From assembly GCF_034653355.1 (NCBI RefSeq), contig NZ_JAYEER010000003.1:1488001-1552000 (forward strand): DNA of 64,000 nucleotides, read 5' to 3'. This document shows positions 27,372-35,175 of the stretch, piece after piece (the stretch's first letter is position 1; the number at the start of each line of letters is the position of its first letter). The notes under the pieces are model-generated. The model was given only the letters and a program-made list of their open reading frames with translations. It did no database searches and had not been told where the DNA came from. Position numbers and translations under genes: made by a program. Source of the stretch: Nitrospirillum sp034653355 (GTDB lineage: Bacteria; Pseudomonadota; Alphaproteobacteria; Azospirillales; Azospirillaceae).

Positions 27372-27746
27372 ATGAATTCATCTGATGATGATGGGAACCA
27401 GAAGCGCGTCTGGACGCGCGACGAAATCCTTATGTCTATGTTGGGGGATATGATCGTCTCCCGCGATTTCGCTCAGGACTATGCCGATTTGCTGATTAGG
27501 CATCGGCATGGCGAGGAACAGGCCGCGCGGTATCGTCCCTGGACTGCGGAAGACAAGGGAAAGACTTGGGAGGTGACCAGTGGCGTCGCCGCTGATGAGG
27601 ATGAGGACGGGGCGCCGTCGATCTATCGCGTCACCATTGCGAAGCAGGACGGACGGATCCTCATGTATAAGCAAGAGACCAGGGTGCCGGTTGTCCATGG
27701 CATTGCGGAAATCATCCGCAGCGCCAAGAAGAAAGAGGAGCGTTAG
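27372..27746 (+). CDS. Candidate NTF2-fold immunity protein
   Basis: The start at 27372 has a GGAG site six bases upstream and gives 124 aa; 27360 is an alternative. The pattern is like NTF2-fold immunity proteins (YbbC/YhhH type): a helical ADLLIRHRHGEEQA segment, then GKTWEVTSGVAADEDEDG and SIYRVTIAKQDGRILMYKQE. The gene begins 18 bases after the putative nuclease toxin, the classic layout of toxin then immunity. Codon use is distinctly AT-richer than in core genes here. Its stop overlaps that of the convergent barrel gene by 4 bases. The match is by pattern only. Confidence 0.55.
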   Translation: MNSSDDDGNQKRVWTRDEILMSMLGDMIVSRDFAQDYADLLIRHRHGEEQAARYRPWTAEDKGKTWEVTSGVAADEDEDGAPSIYRVTIAKQDGRILMYKQETRVPVVHGIAEIIRSAKKKEER

Positions 27747-28444
27747 AACACGTACTTCACCGTCAGGCTCAACACCGGGTACCAGCTGTAGTCCTTCACA
27801 TCGTCGCGCAGTTCCTGGCGCTCGGCGTCCAGGCGGCTTTCGAAGTCGGGGGTGGTGGTGACGGGGCCGCTGGCGTCGAGGGAGACCTTGGGCGTGCCGT
27901 GGTACATGGCCCCGAGGTCGAAGCCGAAGTGCCAGTGGTCGGCCACCGCGCCCTCATAGCCGACGCCGACGTAGGGGGCGAAGCGGTTGAAGGCGATCTT
28001 GCCGTTCAGGCTGCCGACCTCGCTGGCGGTGTAGGTCATGCCGTGGATGGTGTAGGTGGCGTTCCGCGGCGTGCCCTTCAGGTCGACCTCGTTCAGGTTC
28101 AGGCGCGCGCCGGCGGTCACGCGCCAGCCGTCGCCGAAGGGATGCAGGTCGGCCAACAGACCGAAGGACTCCAGCGTGGCGTCGCCGTCGTAGCGCACGT
28201 CGCGCACCGTATGGTTGGCGGAAAAGCTGAAGCCGTTGGCGTTCAGGCGCAGGCCGAAACGATCATCGAAGCGGGCGTCGACCTCGGCCCCCAGGCCCAG
28301 GGTGCTGACCTCCGGCCCGACGCTCAGCAAGGGACCCCAGCCCGCCGGATCGGCCGTCTGCGCCTGGGTGGCGAGGGTGAAGGACGCGGTCGCCAGCGCC
28401 AGCGTGGCGGCCAGGATGCGGCGGGTGTTACGGCGGTTGGACAT
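27743..28444 (-). CDS. Small outer-membrane beta-barrel protein (OmpW-like)
   Basis: Starting at 28444 the product is 233 aa with a signal peptide ending ATQAQTADP. Alternating polar/hydrophobic strands (RFGLRLNANGFSFSANH, WRVTAGARLNLNEVDL, FAPYVGVGYEGAV, WHFGFDLGAMYHG) and the terminal aromatic residue (LTVKYVF) point to an 8-stranded barrel inserted by the BAM machinery. The role is not known; small barrels of this kind act in permeability or stress resistance. It overlaps the immunity gene stop. A longer frame to 28483 is possible, but the signal peptide reads best from 28444. Confidence 0.75.
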   Translation of the reverse strand: MSNRRNTRRILAATLALATASFTLATQAQTADPAGWGPLLSVGPEVSTLGLGAEVDARFDDRFGLRLNANGFSFSANHTVRDVRYDGDATLESFGLLADLHPFGDGWRVTAGARLNLNEVDLKGTPRNATYTIHGMTYTASEVGSLNGKIAFNRFAPYVGVGYEGAVADHWHFGFDLGAMYHGTPKVSLDASGPVTTTPDFESRLDAERQELRDDVKDYSWYPVLSLTVKYVF

Positions 28445-28696
28445 CGGCGTCGGGGCTCCGGTCACGGTCATGCTGCGCTTCAATCAGCTGGCCGCACGCC
28501 GTGTTCCTTGGGGATTGGGGGATCATTTTCCGGATAGGGCGGCAATACCTTTGGCGATGCGGATATCCGAAGCCGTAGCGGAGCGATATGGGGGTACCGC
28601 GTCGGTTGAAGGGCGCCGAATCAAGGCCTTGACAGGGAACGGCGGGGCGCCTGATCTGGCCAGACCCTTGGCCCCAACCTGCCCGAACGGAAGCCC

Positions 28697-29416
28697 ATGC
28701 CGCTGCTGCGGACCCTGCCCCTGACTTTGCTGGACGAGGCCGCCTACGCCCGCCTGTGGCCCCTGCTGGATGAGGGGGAGCAGATACGCGCCCGACGCTT
28801 CGTGTTCGAGGCCAACCGGCGGGAATATGTGGCGGCGCACGGCCTCGCGCGGCTGTGGCTGGGCCGCGTGCTGGGCCGGTCGCCGGCGGCGCTGGCCTTC
28901 ACCCTCCTCACGCCGCAGGGCAAGCCGGGCCTGGTGGACGCGCCGGCGGGGCTGGACTTCAACCTGTCGCACACCGATGGCCTGGTCGCCTGCGCCATGA
29001 CCCTGGAGGCCGGTACCCGCGTGGGCGTGGATGTGGAGCGCGGCGACCGCCGTATCGGGGTGGAGGTGGCGACGGCCATGTTCGCGGCGGAGGAACTGGC
29101 CTGGCTCGATGCCCGTCCCACCGGGCGTAGCGGGCCGGACCTGGTGACCTTCTGGACCCTGAAGGAGGCCTACATCAAGGCCCTGGGCCTGGGCCTGTCG
29201 CTGCCCACCGACAGCTTCGCCATTGCCCCCGACGGTCCGATCTTGGTCCGTCACGATGGGGCCCTGCCGGCGGGGCGGGAATGCCGGCTGTGGACCCGTG
29301 ACCTGCCCAGCGGTCATAAGGCCGCCGTGGCCTGGATGGGGCCGGCCTGGATGGAAGGGGACGGCCAGCCCTCCACCGATCTGGTGATGGAGGAGGGGCT
29401 GGCCGACCTCTGGTGA
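28697..29416 (+). CDS. 4'-phosphopantetheinyl transferase, Sfp type
   Basis: This 239-aa enzyme moves the phosphopantetheine arm of CoA onto a serine of carrier proteins. Motifs are in order: RRFVFEANRREYVAAHGLAR, FNLSHTDGLVACAMT, GVDVERGDRR (Mg2+-binding Asp and Glu), and FWTLKEAYIKALGLGL with the catalytic Glu and Lys. Length and motifs fit the Sfp group, which serves polyketide and nonribosomal peptide systems as well as fatty acid synthase. No such biosynthetic cluster is in the window, so its client is unknown. Its TGA ends immediately before the stop of the convergent TonB receptor. Confidence 0.92.
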   Translation: MPLLRTLPLTLLDEAAYARLWPLLDEGEQIRARRFVFEANRREYVAAHGLARLWLGRVLGRSPAALAFTLLTPQGKPGLVDAPAGLDFNLSHTDGLVACAMTLEAGTRVGVDVERGDRRIGVEVATAMFAAEELAWLDARPTGRSGPDLVTFWTLKEAYIKALGLGLSLPTDSFAIAPDGPILVRHDGALPAGRECRLWTRDLPSGHKAAVAWMGPAWMEGDGQPSTDLVMEEGLADLW

Positions 29417-31459
29417 TCAGAAACTCTGACCGAGGGTGAAACGGACGGAGCGGGGCTCCAGCGGGTGTAGATGCAGGTCGCTGACGCCTTCGGCCGGCTC
29501 ACCCTTCAGGCGGTCGGTATAGTAGTAGTCGGCCGCGTCATCCTTGCTGTCCAAGACGTTGTAGAGGCCGATGCCGAAACGCAGGCCGCTTTCCAGCATG
29601 TAGTTGGCGGTCAGGTTCCATTCCTGGCTGCCGGACGACCGCACGCTGTTGTCCTCGATCAGCGGGTGGGCACCGAAATAGCGGTATTCCACCCCACCCG
29701 ACCACGGGCCCAGGTCGCGCAGGTAGATGCCCAGCGAGCCGATCAGCTTGGGCGCGTCGGGGATGAAGCTGCCGGCCGTATCATTGTCGGTATAGCGGGC
29801 GTGGCTGAAGGCGACGCTGCCATACAGTTCCAGCCAACCGAACGGGGTGTAGGTGGTGTTCAGCTCCAGCCCGCGTCGGCGGCTGGGGCGTCCAGCTTCC
29901 GTCTGGCCAACGTCGGCGTCGTAGGTCAGCTCCGACACGAAATCCATCTGGAAGGCCGTCAACGTGGCGGTCAGATTGGGCAGGATGGTGCTGCGGATGC
30001 CCACCTCCTCGCCATTGGCCTTGGCCAGCAGGGGGGCGTCGCCCCGCGCCGCTCCGCGCACGTCGTCACTGTGGAAGCCGCGGCCGGCGCTGAGGTAGAC
30101 CTCCGTTCCCTGCCATAGGGTGGCGATGGCGCTGCCCTTGGGCTGGAACAGGCGGGCGGCCACCACGCCGGCGTTGCTGCCGTGGTCGGTGGCGGCCAGG
30201 TAATCCTCGCGCATGCCCACTACGGTCCGCAGCCAAGGCGTCCAATGGCTGGTCGCCTGGACATAGGCGCCGCCACCGGCCTCCTGAACGTTGTCGTTGC
30301 TCAGCAGGGCATAGGCCACGCGGGCCCTGGTCGCCCGCAGGTCGACATGCACATCGTCGAAGCGGGTGTCCAGGCCGGCGACCACCTCATGGTCCAGGCC
30401 CAGCAAGTTCAGCGGCCGGCTGTAGCTGACGGCCCCGCCGGCCACCATGCGGTTCTCATCCTGGGCGTGCTGGTCGCCCTGAACCGGATTGTCCAGGAAA
30501 TGGGTGAAGTTGTTCCACAGCGTCAGCTGGTTGTTGATGACATAGGCGTTGGCCGTCACCTGGCCGCCGGCCAGCCAGCCAGCCTCCACCGGCGTGGCAA
30601 AGGTGCCCGACAGGCTCATGCGCCGGGCCTGGCCGCCGTCCGTCGGGTCCAGGGTGCCGTAACGGCCGATCAATCCCGCATCGATGGCGCGCTGCGGCTG
30701 GTCGGTCGTGGCGCTCCACAGGGCGCGGTAATACATGGCGGTGACGCTAAAGCCGTCGTCCCGCGCGCCCTGGCTGTAGCGCAGCACGGCGTTGCCCTTG
30801 CGCAGATTGTCCGGATGGTCCCAGGGGCCATCGTAGTGCACCAGTTCCCCACCCGCCATCAGGTGGCCGGCGCCCACGTCGGCCCCCCCGGCGGCGAACA
30901 CGCGCTGGTAGCCCAGCGTGCCGGCGGTCAGCGCCACCTGAGTCGCCACTTGGTCACTGTAGCCCATCTGAATGGAGCCGACGGCGGAGAAGTCGCCTTG
31001 GGCCGCGAAGTAGGGGCCCTTGGTATAGCTGATCCCGCTGGCCAGTTCGGGGACCACGAAATTCAAATCGGTGTAGCCCTGGCCATGCGCGTGGGTGCGC
31101 ATGTTCACCGGCATGCCGTCCACGCTGGTGGCCATGTCGGTGCCGTGGTCCAGGTTGAAGCCGCGCAACAGATACTGGTTGGCCTTGCCTTCACCGCTGT
31201 GGCTGGTGACCACCAGGCCGGGCACCGTTTCCAGCATCTGGCCCACGCGGTAGGCGGGCAGCAGGTCCAGCTCTTCCTTCACGACCACGCCTTGGCTGGA
31301 GGTGGCGGCGGTGCCGATCAGGTCGCGGCGGGCGGCGGTGACCACCACATCGTCCAGGGTGGCGGGGGATGACGCGTCGCCCTCCATACCGGCGGCCAGG
31401 GCCGCCGAGCTGGTCAGCGACAGTAGTGATATTATTATTCTGGGAACGAAACGACCCAT
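29417..31459 (-). CDS. TonB-dependent receptor under cobalamin riboswitch control
   Basis: The start at 31459 gives 680 aa with a signal peptide (SLLSLTSSAALAAG). The plug carries TLDDVVVTAARRDL (TonB-box region), YLLRGFNLDHGTDMATSVDG and HAHGQGYTDLNFVVPELA. The barrel ends in the aromatic signal RSVRFTLGQSF. A B12 riboswitch lies in its leader, so it is made when cobalamin is scarce, like BtuB. It differs from E. coli BtuB in sequence and may take up cobalamin, a precursor or cobalt. No btuCDF or cob genes are adjacent. Function as a corrinoid transporter is inferred from the riboswitch. Confidence 0.88.
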   Translation of the reverse strand: MGRFVPRIIISLLSLTSSAALAAGMEGDASSPATLDDVVVTAARRDLIGTAATSSQGVVVKEELDLLPAYRVGQMLETVPGLVVTSHSGEGKANQYLLRGFNLDHGTDMATSVDGMPVNMRTHAHGQGYTDLNFVVPELASGISYTKGPYFAAQGDFSAVGSIQMGYSDQVATQVALTAGTLGYQRVFAAGGADVGAGHLMAGGELVHYDGPWDHPDNLRKGNAVLRYSQGARDDGFSVTAMYYRALWSATTDQPQRAIDAGLIGRYGTLDPTDGGQARRMSLSGTFATPVEAGWLAGGQVTANAYVINNQLTLWNNFTHFLDNPVQGDQHAQDENRMVAGGAVSYSRPLNLLGLDHEVVAGLDTRFDDVHVDLRATRARVAYALLSNDNVQEAGGGAYVQATSHWTPWLRTVVGMREDYLAATDHGSNAGVVAARLFQPKGSAIATLWQGTEVYLSAGRGFHSDDVRGAARGDAPLLAKANGEEVGIRSTILPNLTATLTAFQMDFVSELTYDADVGQTEAGRPSRRRGLELNTTYTPFGWLELYGSVAFSHARYTDNDTAGSFIPDAPKLIGSLGIYLRDLGPWSGGVEYRYFGAHPLIEDNSVRSSGSQEWNLTANYMLESGLRFGIGLYNVLDSKDDAADYYYTDRLKGEPAEGVSDLHLHPLEPRSVRFTLGQSF

Positions 31460-31604
31460 GATTGTTGGCCTCTTGGCAACGTGACACGTCACCACGGGCC
31501 AAAGAATGGATCACCCCCCCGCCGGCCTGGATATCCCAGATGGCCGGATGGCGGGCGCCAGTCCCCATTGGTGCACCCCGCCCAATGTGCCCGTGCGTGA
31601 CCAC

Positions 31605-31808
31605 GGCGTGACGGCAGGTCTCCTGGCTCACGGGTCCTGGCCCTGGCACCGCCTTCCCGGTTTCCCAGTGGCGTCGACCCTGCCGCATGATTGGCAGGGT
31701 GGTGTCGGGCTCGCCGTTCACAGTTGCGGGGGCAGCCGCGGCTTAGGGGACATGCCCCGTTCCGCGTTCCCTTTTCATCCAGCCCGTCCAGGGTCTGGAA
31801 CCGTCGCC
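31605..31808 (-). ncRNA. Cobalamin (B12) riboswitch
   Basis: Read on the minus strand, this leader has the hallmark B12 box GAGCCAGGAGACCTGCC (31613-31629), preceded by GCCACTGGGAAACCGGGAAG and by GGCTGCCCCCGCAACTGTGA further upstream. All are standard core elements of the adenosylcobalamin riboswitch. The ends GGCGACGG (31800-31808 region) and CCGTCACGCC (31605-31614) can form the closing P1 stem. It ends about 145 bases before the TonB receptor start and should switch off that gene when cobalamin is bound. Confidence 0.93.
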
Positions 31809-32215
31809 GTCTTTCTACGAGGAATTGCGGACGGGCGCAAACGCCCTGTCGCGGCGCGGGGGTAAGCACCCTGGCTCACAAGCTTGGCGGTTGTGTGACA
31901 ACGCCCACCCATGCGTGGGCATGGCAGCAATTCGGGGCGGCCTGTGCGATTTCCCTTGTACCTGGGACCGGTCACAGCCACTTATGCGGTCTTAAGGAAT
32001 GGATGGCATCATCCGTTCCCATGCCGGGCCGCTGGGCCCGGCGGTATCCCCCGGGTGGCGCGTAGCGGTGGCGACCAAATCGCCCCTGTAGCACCCAGGG
32101 CATACTCGACCTTCTGACACATGCCTGCCGGCACGCGCCCGGGCAAGGGCTTGACCGCGATCCGCGGCCGCGAGAAACGAACGCGGCCGGCGCGTCGCCC
32201 TGGGATTCCAAGACA
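31809..32215. other. Intergenic region between riboswitch and helicase
   Basis: About 400 bases holding the promoter of the riboswitch/receptor transcript on the minus strand and the leader of the helicase gene on the plus strand. Short frames look random. RNA helicase genes of this type often have long cold-responsive leaders, but I cannot point to a specific structure here. Confidence 0.4.
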
Positions 32216-33823
32216 TTGACCGCTTTCGACACCCTTTCCCTGCGGCCTGAGATTCAGGCCGCCCTGGCCCAGCTGGGCCATCACACCGCCACCCCCATCC
32301 AGGCGCGGGCCATTCCCCATGCGCTGGCGGGTCGCGACATCCTGGGCATCGCCCAGACGGGCACCGGCAAGACCGCCGCCTTCACCCTGCCCATCCTGCA
32401 GCGCCTGGGGGCCGCCCCATCGGCCCTGCCGCTGCGCATGCCCCGCGCCCTGATCCTGACCCCGACGCGTGAGCTGGCGGTGCAGATCGGCGAGAGCATC
32501 ACCAACTACGGTGTGGGCCTGAAGCTCAGCCACACCGTCATCCTGGGCGGCGTCGGCCAGGGCAGCCAGGTGAAGGCGCTGACCGGCGGCATCGACATCG
32601 TGGTGGCCACGCCAGGCCGCCTGCTGGACCTGATGACCCAGGGCCATGTGCGCCTGGACAAGGTCGAGGTGCTGGTGCTGGACGAGGCCGACCGCATGCT
32701 GGACATGGGCTTCATCCACAGCCTGCGGAAGATCATGGCCAAGCTGCCGGCCAACCGGCAGACGCTGTTCTTCTCCGCCACCATGCCGGCCGATGTGTCG
32801 GAGCTGGCGAACAAGATGTTGCGCGACCCGCTGCGGGTCGAGGTCACGCCCGTCTCCACCACGGCGGAGCGCATCACGCAGCAGGTCATCTTCGTGCCGG
32901 CGGCGGAAAAACGCCATGTGCTGGTCGACCTGATCCGGGGTGACGCCGGCATGCAGCGCAGCATCGTCTTCACCCGCACCAAGCACGGCGCCAACCGCGT
33001 GTCGGCCCAGTTGGAGCAGGCGGGCATCGAGGCCGCCGCCATCCACGGCAACAAGTCGCAGAACGCGCGGCAGAAGGCGCTGGACGGCTTCCGCGCCGGC
33101 ACCGTGCGCGTGCTGGTGGCGACCGACATCGCCGCCCGCGGCATCGACGTGGATGGCGTCACCCATGTGGTGAACTTCGAGCTGCCCAACGAGCCGGAGA
33201 CCTATGTTCACCGCATCGGTCGCACCGCCCGCGCCGGCGCCTCCGGCGTCGCCGTGTCGCTGTGCACCGCCGATGGGGACGAGCGCGCCTACCTGCGCGA
33301 CATCGAGAAGCTGATCCGCAAGTCCATCCCGGTGGGCGAGCGGCCCGAGGCCACGCCCCAGGCCGCCGCCGCCCCGGTCAGCCGTCCGCCGCTGCCGGCC
33401 CGTCCGCCGCGCAATGGCAATGGCGGTCGTGGCCAGCCCCGTGCCCAGCGTGCCTCCGAGGGCCAGGCGGAGGCTCGGCCCCAGGGCCAGCGGCCCGCCC
33501 GGAATGAGAGCCAGCGGCCCGCCCGGAATGAGGGCCAGCGTCCGCCTCGCGCCGAGGGCAACCGTCCGCAGGGCCAGGGTCCGCGTCCCGAGGGCGGCCG
33601 CCCGCAGCAGCAGGCCCGCCCCCACGGCCAGCGCCCGGCCCAGCCGCCGCAGGGCCAGCGTCCCAACGCCGCCCGTCCGAACGCCCCGCGGCCCAACACC
33701 CCGCGTCCGGCGCAGGACGGCCGCGGCACCCAGTTCTCCAGTTTCGTGGCGGCCTTGAACGCCAACGAAGACCAGCAGCAGCCGGCGCGCGAGGATCGCA
33801 ACCGTCCGCGCCGCCGCCGCTGA
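32216..33823 (+). CDS. rhlE: DEAD-box RNA helicase, RhlE type
   Basis: This 535-aa protein uses a TTG start at 32216, since no ATG or GTG in frame precedes the conserved TAFDTLSLRPEIQAAL. Helicase motifs in order: Q motif (TPIQARAIP), I AQTGTGKT, Ia PTRELA, GG, TPGR, II DEAD (VLDEADRMLDMGF), III SAT, IV IVFTRTKHGAN, V ATDIAARGIDV, VI HRIGRTARAG. The last ~150 residues are a disordered Arg/Gln/Pro/Gly tail with QRPARNE-type repeats, likely RNA-binding. It unwinds RNA in ribosome assembly or with RNase E. The leader upstream is long and the ribosome site weak, so translation may be regulated. Confidence 0.9.
   Translation: MTAFDTLSLRPEIQAALAQLGHHTATPIQARAIPHALAGRDILGIAQTGTGKTAAFTLPILQRLGAAPSALPLRMPRALILTPTRELAVQIGESITNYGVGLKLSHTVILGGVGQGSQVKALTGGIDIVVATPGRLLDLMTQGHVRLDKVEVLVLDEADRMLDMGFIHSLRKIMAKLPANRQTLFFSATMPADVSELANKMLRDPLRVEVTPVSTTAERITQQVIFVPAAEKRHVLVDLIRGDAGMQRSIVFTRTKHGANRVSAQLEQAGIEAAAIHGNKSQNARQKALDGFRAGTVRVLVATDIAARGIDVDGVTHVVNFELPNEPETYVHRIGRTARAGASGVAVSLCTADGDERAYLRDIEKLIRKSIPVGERPEATPQAAAAPVSRPPLPARPPRNGNGGRGQPRAQRASEGQAEARPQGQRPARNESQRPARNEGQRPPRAEGNRPQGQGPRPEGGRPQQQARPHGQRPAQPPQGQRPNAARPNAPRPNTPRPAQDGRGTQFSSFVAALNANEDQQQPAREDRNRPRRRR
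33487..33534 (+). repeat. 24-bp tandem repeat in the helicase tail
   Basis: Two 24-base units (33487-33510 and 33511-33534), nearly identical, encode QRPARNES and QRPARNEG. They extend the basic, disordered tail. Copy number is likely to vary between strains by slippage. Confidence 0.75.
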
Positions 33824-33875
33824 GCCGTACCCCTACGCCTGAGTTTTGATGGTTCTTTAGGAAGAGGAGGTCCCC

Positions 33876-34112
33876 ATGGGCCGCAGCAGCAAGCCGAAAT
33901 CCAAGTCCGTCAGCGAATTCGTCCTGTTTGACGTCCTGTACGACGACGGTTCGCGGTCGTCCAACCGCCGCGTTCCCTCGTCCGAACTGGGCGGCTTGGA
34001 CGGCGATGAGCCCGCCCGCGCCATCATCGAGGCGCAGGACCGCGAAATCGCTGCCATGTCCGGCAACCCGCGCGGCCGCATCAAGTCGCTGACCCGCTCG
34101 CCGGTTCGGTAA
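33876..34112 (+). CDS. Small conserved hypothetical protein
   Basis: This 78-aa protein is preceded by a strong GAGGAGG site, so it is very probably translated. The sequence is hydrophilic: a basic start (MGRSSKPKSKSVSEF), the segment LFDVLYDDGSRSSNRRVPSS and an Arg-rich end. It has no membrane helix or signal. I do not recognise a characterised family; similar short proteins occur near helicase genes in alphaproteobacteria as far as I recall. It follows the helicase by 52 bases on the same strand and is followed by a terminator, so the two may share a transcript. Confidence 0.7.
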   Translation: MGRSSKPKSKSVSEFVLFDVLYDDGSRSSNRRVPSSELGGLDGDEPARAIIEAQDREIAAMSGNPRGRIKSLTRSPVR

Positions 34113-34116
34113 GGGC

Positions 34117-34144
34117 TGATCCGTCCGGATCGCTGACGCGTATT
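34117..34144 (+). promoter_or_regulatory. ECF (RpoE-ChrR type) promoter upstream of DUF2177 gene
   Basis: TGATCC at 34117-34122 and CGTATT at 34139-34144, separated by 16 bases. This matches the two promoters flanking the sigma factor gene at 37.4 kb (TGATCC, 15-16 bases, CGTATA). The DUF2177 start is 63 bases downstream. Confidence 0.7.
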
Positions 34145-34147
34145 GAG

Positions 34148-34179
34148 AAACGCCCCGTGCGCAAGCCCGGGGCGTTTTT
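34148..34179 (+). terminator. Rho-independent terminator overlapping the ECF start site
   Basis: Stem AAACGCCCCG / CGGGGCGTTT with a ten-base loop, followed by TTC. It ends the helicase/small-protein transcript. Transcripts starting at the ECF promoter would begin at about 34151, inside the first arm, so they could not form the full stem and would escape termination. Confidence 0.75.
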
Positions 34180-34207
34180 CTTTGGCTGTGTGGCGGGGGA
34201 AGAGCCC

Positions 34208-34627
34208 ATGGGACCGGTGCTACGCCAGGCCGCGATCTACGCGGCGACCCTCATCGCCTTCGTCGCCCTGGACGCCGTCTGGCTGACCCGCATGGTCGGG
34301 TTCTATCGCCAGGTCATGGGCGACATGGTGGCGGCCCAGCCGCGCCTGGGGCCGGCGGCCCTGTTCTATCTGCTGATGGCGGGCGGCATCGCCTTCTTCT
34401 GCGTGGAACCCGCGACGCGTACGGACGCGCCGGTGGTGCAGGCGCTGCTGCGCGGCGCCTTGTTCGGCCTTCTCACCTACGGCACCTACGACCTGACCAA
34501 ACATGCCACCTTGCGCCTGTGGTCGGCGCGGCTGAGCGCGCTGGACATGGCCTGGGGGGCGGTCCTGACTGGCGTGGCCGCCGCGGCCGGCTGCGTCGCC
34601 GCCCTTTATTTCAGCAGGAATCCGTAG
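34208..34627 (+). CDS. DUF2177 family membrane protein
   Basis: Start at 34208 follows a GGGGGAAGAG site and gives 139 aa with four hydrophobic helices. The family signature is clear: IAFVALDAVWLTRMVGFYRQ near the N-terminus and FGLLTYGTYDLTKHATLRLW near residue 100. The biochemical role is unknown. An ECF promoter of the RpoE-ChrR type sits 63 bases upstream, placing it in a singlet-oxygen-type response with the nearby lipid genes. Its 3' end overlaps the convergent lipoprotein gene by 22 bases. Confidence 0.87.
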   Translation: MGPVLRQAAIYAATLIAFVALDAVWLTRMVGFYRQVMGDMVAAQPRLGPAALFYLLMAGGIAFFCVEPATRTDAPVVQALLRGALFGLLTYGTYDLTKHATLRLWSARLSALDMAWGAVLTGVAAAAGCVAALYFSRNP

Positions 34628-35094
34628 TGGCGGCCGCCGGCCGTGCGGTTGACCGTCTGGCCGGGGGTGTAGTCGAAGGTGTCGTCCAGGGTCAGGCGCA
34701 CGAAAATGGGCTTGCCCATCATGTCCAGATGCGCCAGGTCCGCGATCTCATAATGCACATGGACCTTGCCGCCCGCCAATGACACCAGGGTGACGTCGCC
34801 GCCGATGCAGTCCTGGCCGTTGAATTTGGCCCGCACGTAATAGGTATCGCGCCCATCGGCCAGGACGGTGGATTCGACGCGGCGCACGTCCACCGGCGTC
34901 AGCGGCAATTCGATACGGTACATGGTCAGCACGTCGGTGCCCGTGGGGCGGGTGGTGTGCAGTTCCAGGGCGCAGGCGGCCTGCAGCATCTTCTGGTCCG
35001 GCCCGGGACCCATCGGGTCCTCGCTGGAACAGCCACCCAGCGCCAGGCCGGCGCCCAGGGCCAGGGCGGCCCCCATCTTCATCCCGTTTCGCAT
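34606..35094 (-). CDS. Putative lipoprotein, function unknown
   Basis: Start at 35094 gives 162 aa with a lipoprotein signal peptide: positively charged start, hydrophobic LALGAGLALGG and a cysteine at about residue 21 (lipobox LGGC). The mature part has no domain I recognise; it contains two more cysteines (ACALELH and QDCIGGD) that may pair, and is rich in predicted strands. Probably anchored in the outer membrane facing the periplasm. It lies between DUF2177 and DUF1295 genes of the sigma-factor cluster but has no obvious ECF promoter of its own. Internal ATG codons at 35082 and 35076 are alternative starts. Confidence 0.75.
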   Translation of the reverse strand: MRNGMKMGAALALGAGLALGGCSSEDPMGPGPDQKMLQAACALELHTTRPTGTDVLTMYRIELPLTPVDVRRVESTVLADGRDTYYVRAKFNGQDCIGGDVTLVSLAGGKVHVHYEIADLAHLDMMGKPIFVRLTLDDTFDYTPGQTVNRTAGGRHYGFLLK

Positions 35095-35175
35095 GCCATC
35101 CCCCGATGTGGTGTCCCCGGGGCGGTCGATCCCCACGTCAGCTAATCGCCCGAGGGGCGGCGGAGGGTCAAGGAT

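Noticed and set aside
33487..33750. CRISPR-like repeats in the helicase tail
   Set aside because: The repeats are in frame, adjacent without spacers, and encode a known type of disordered basic tail.
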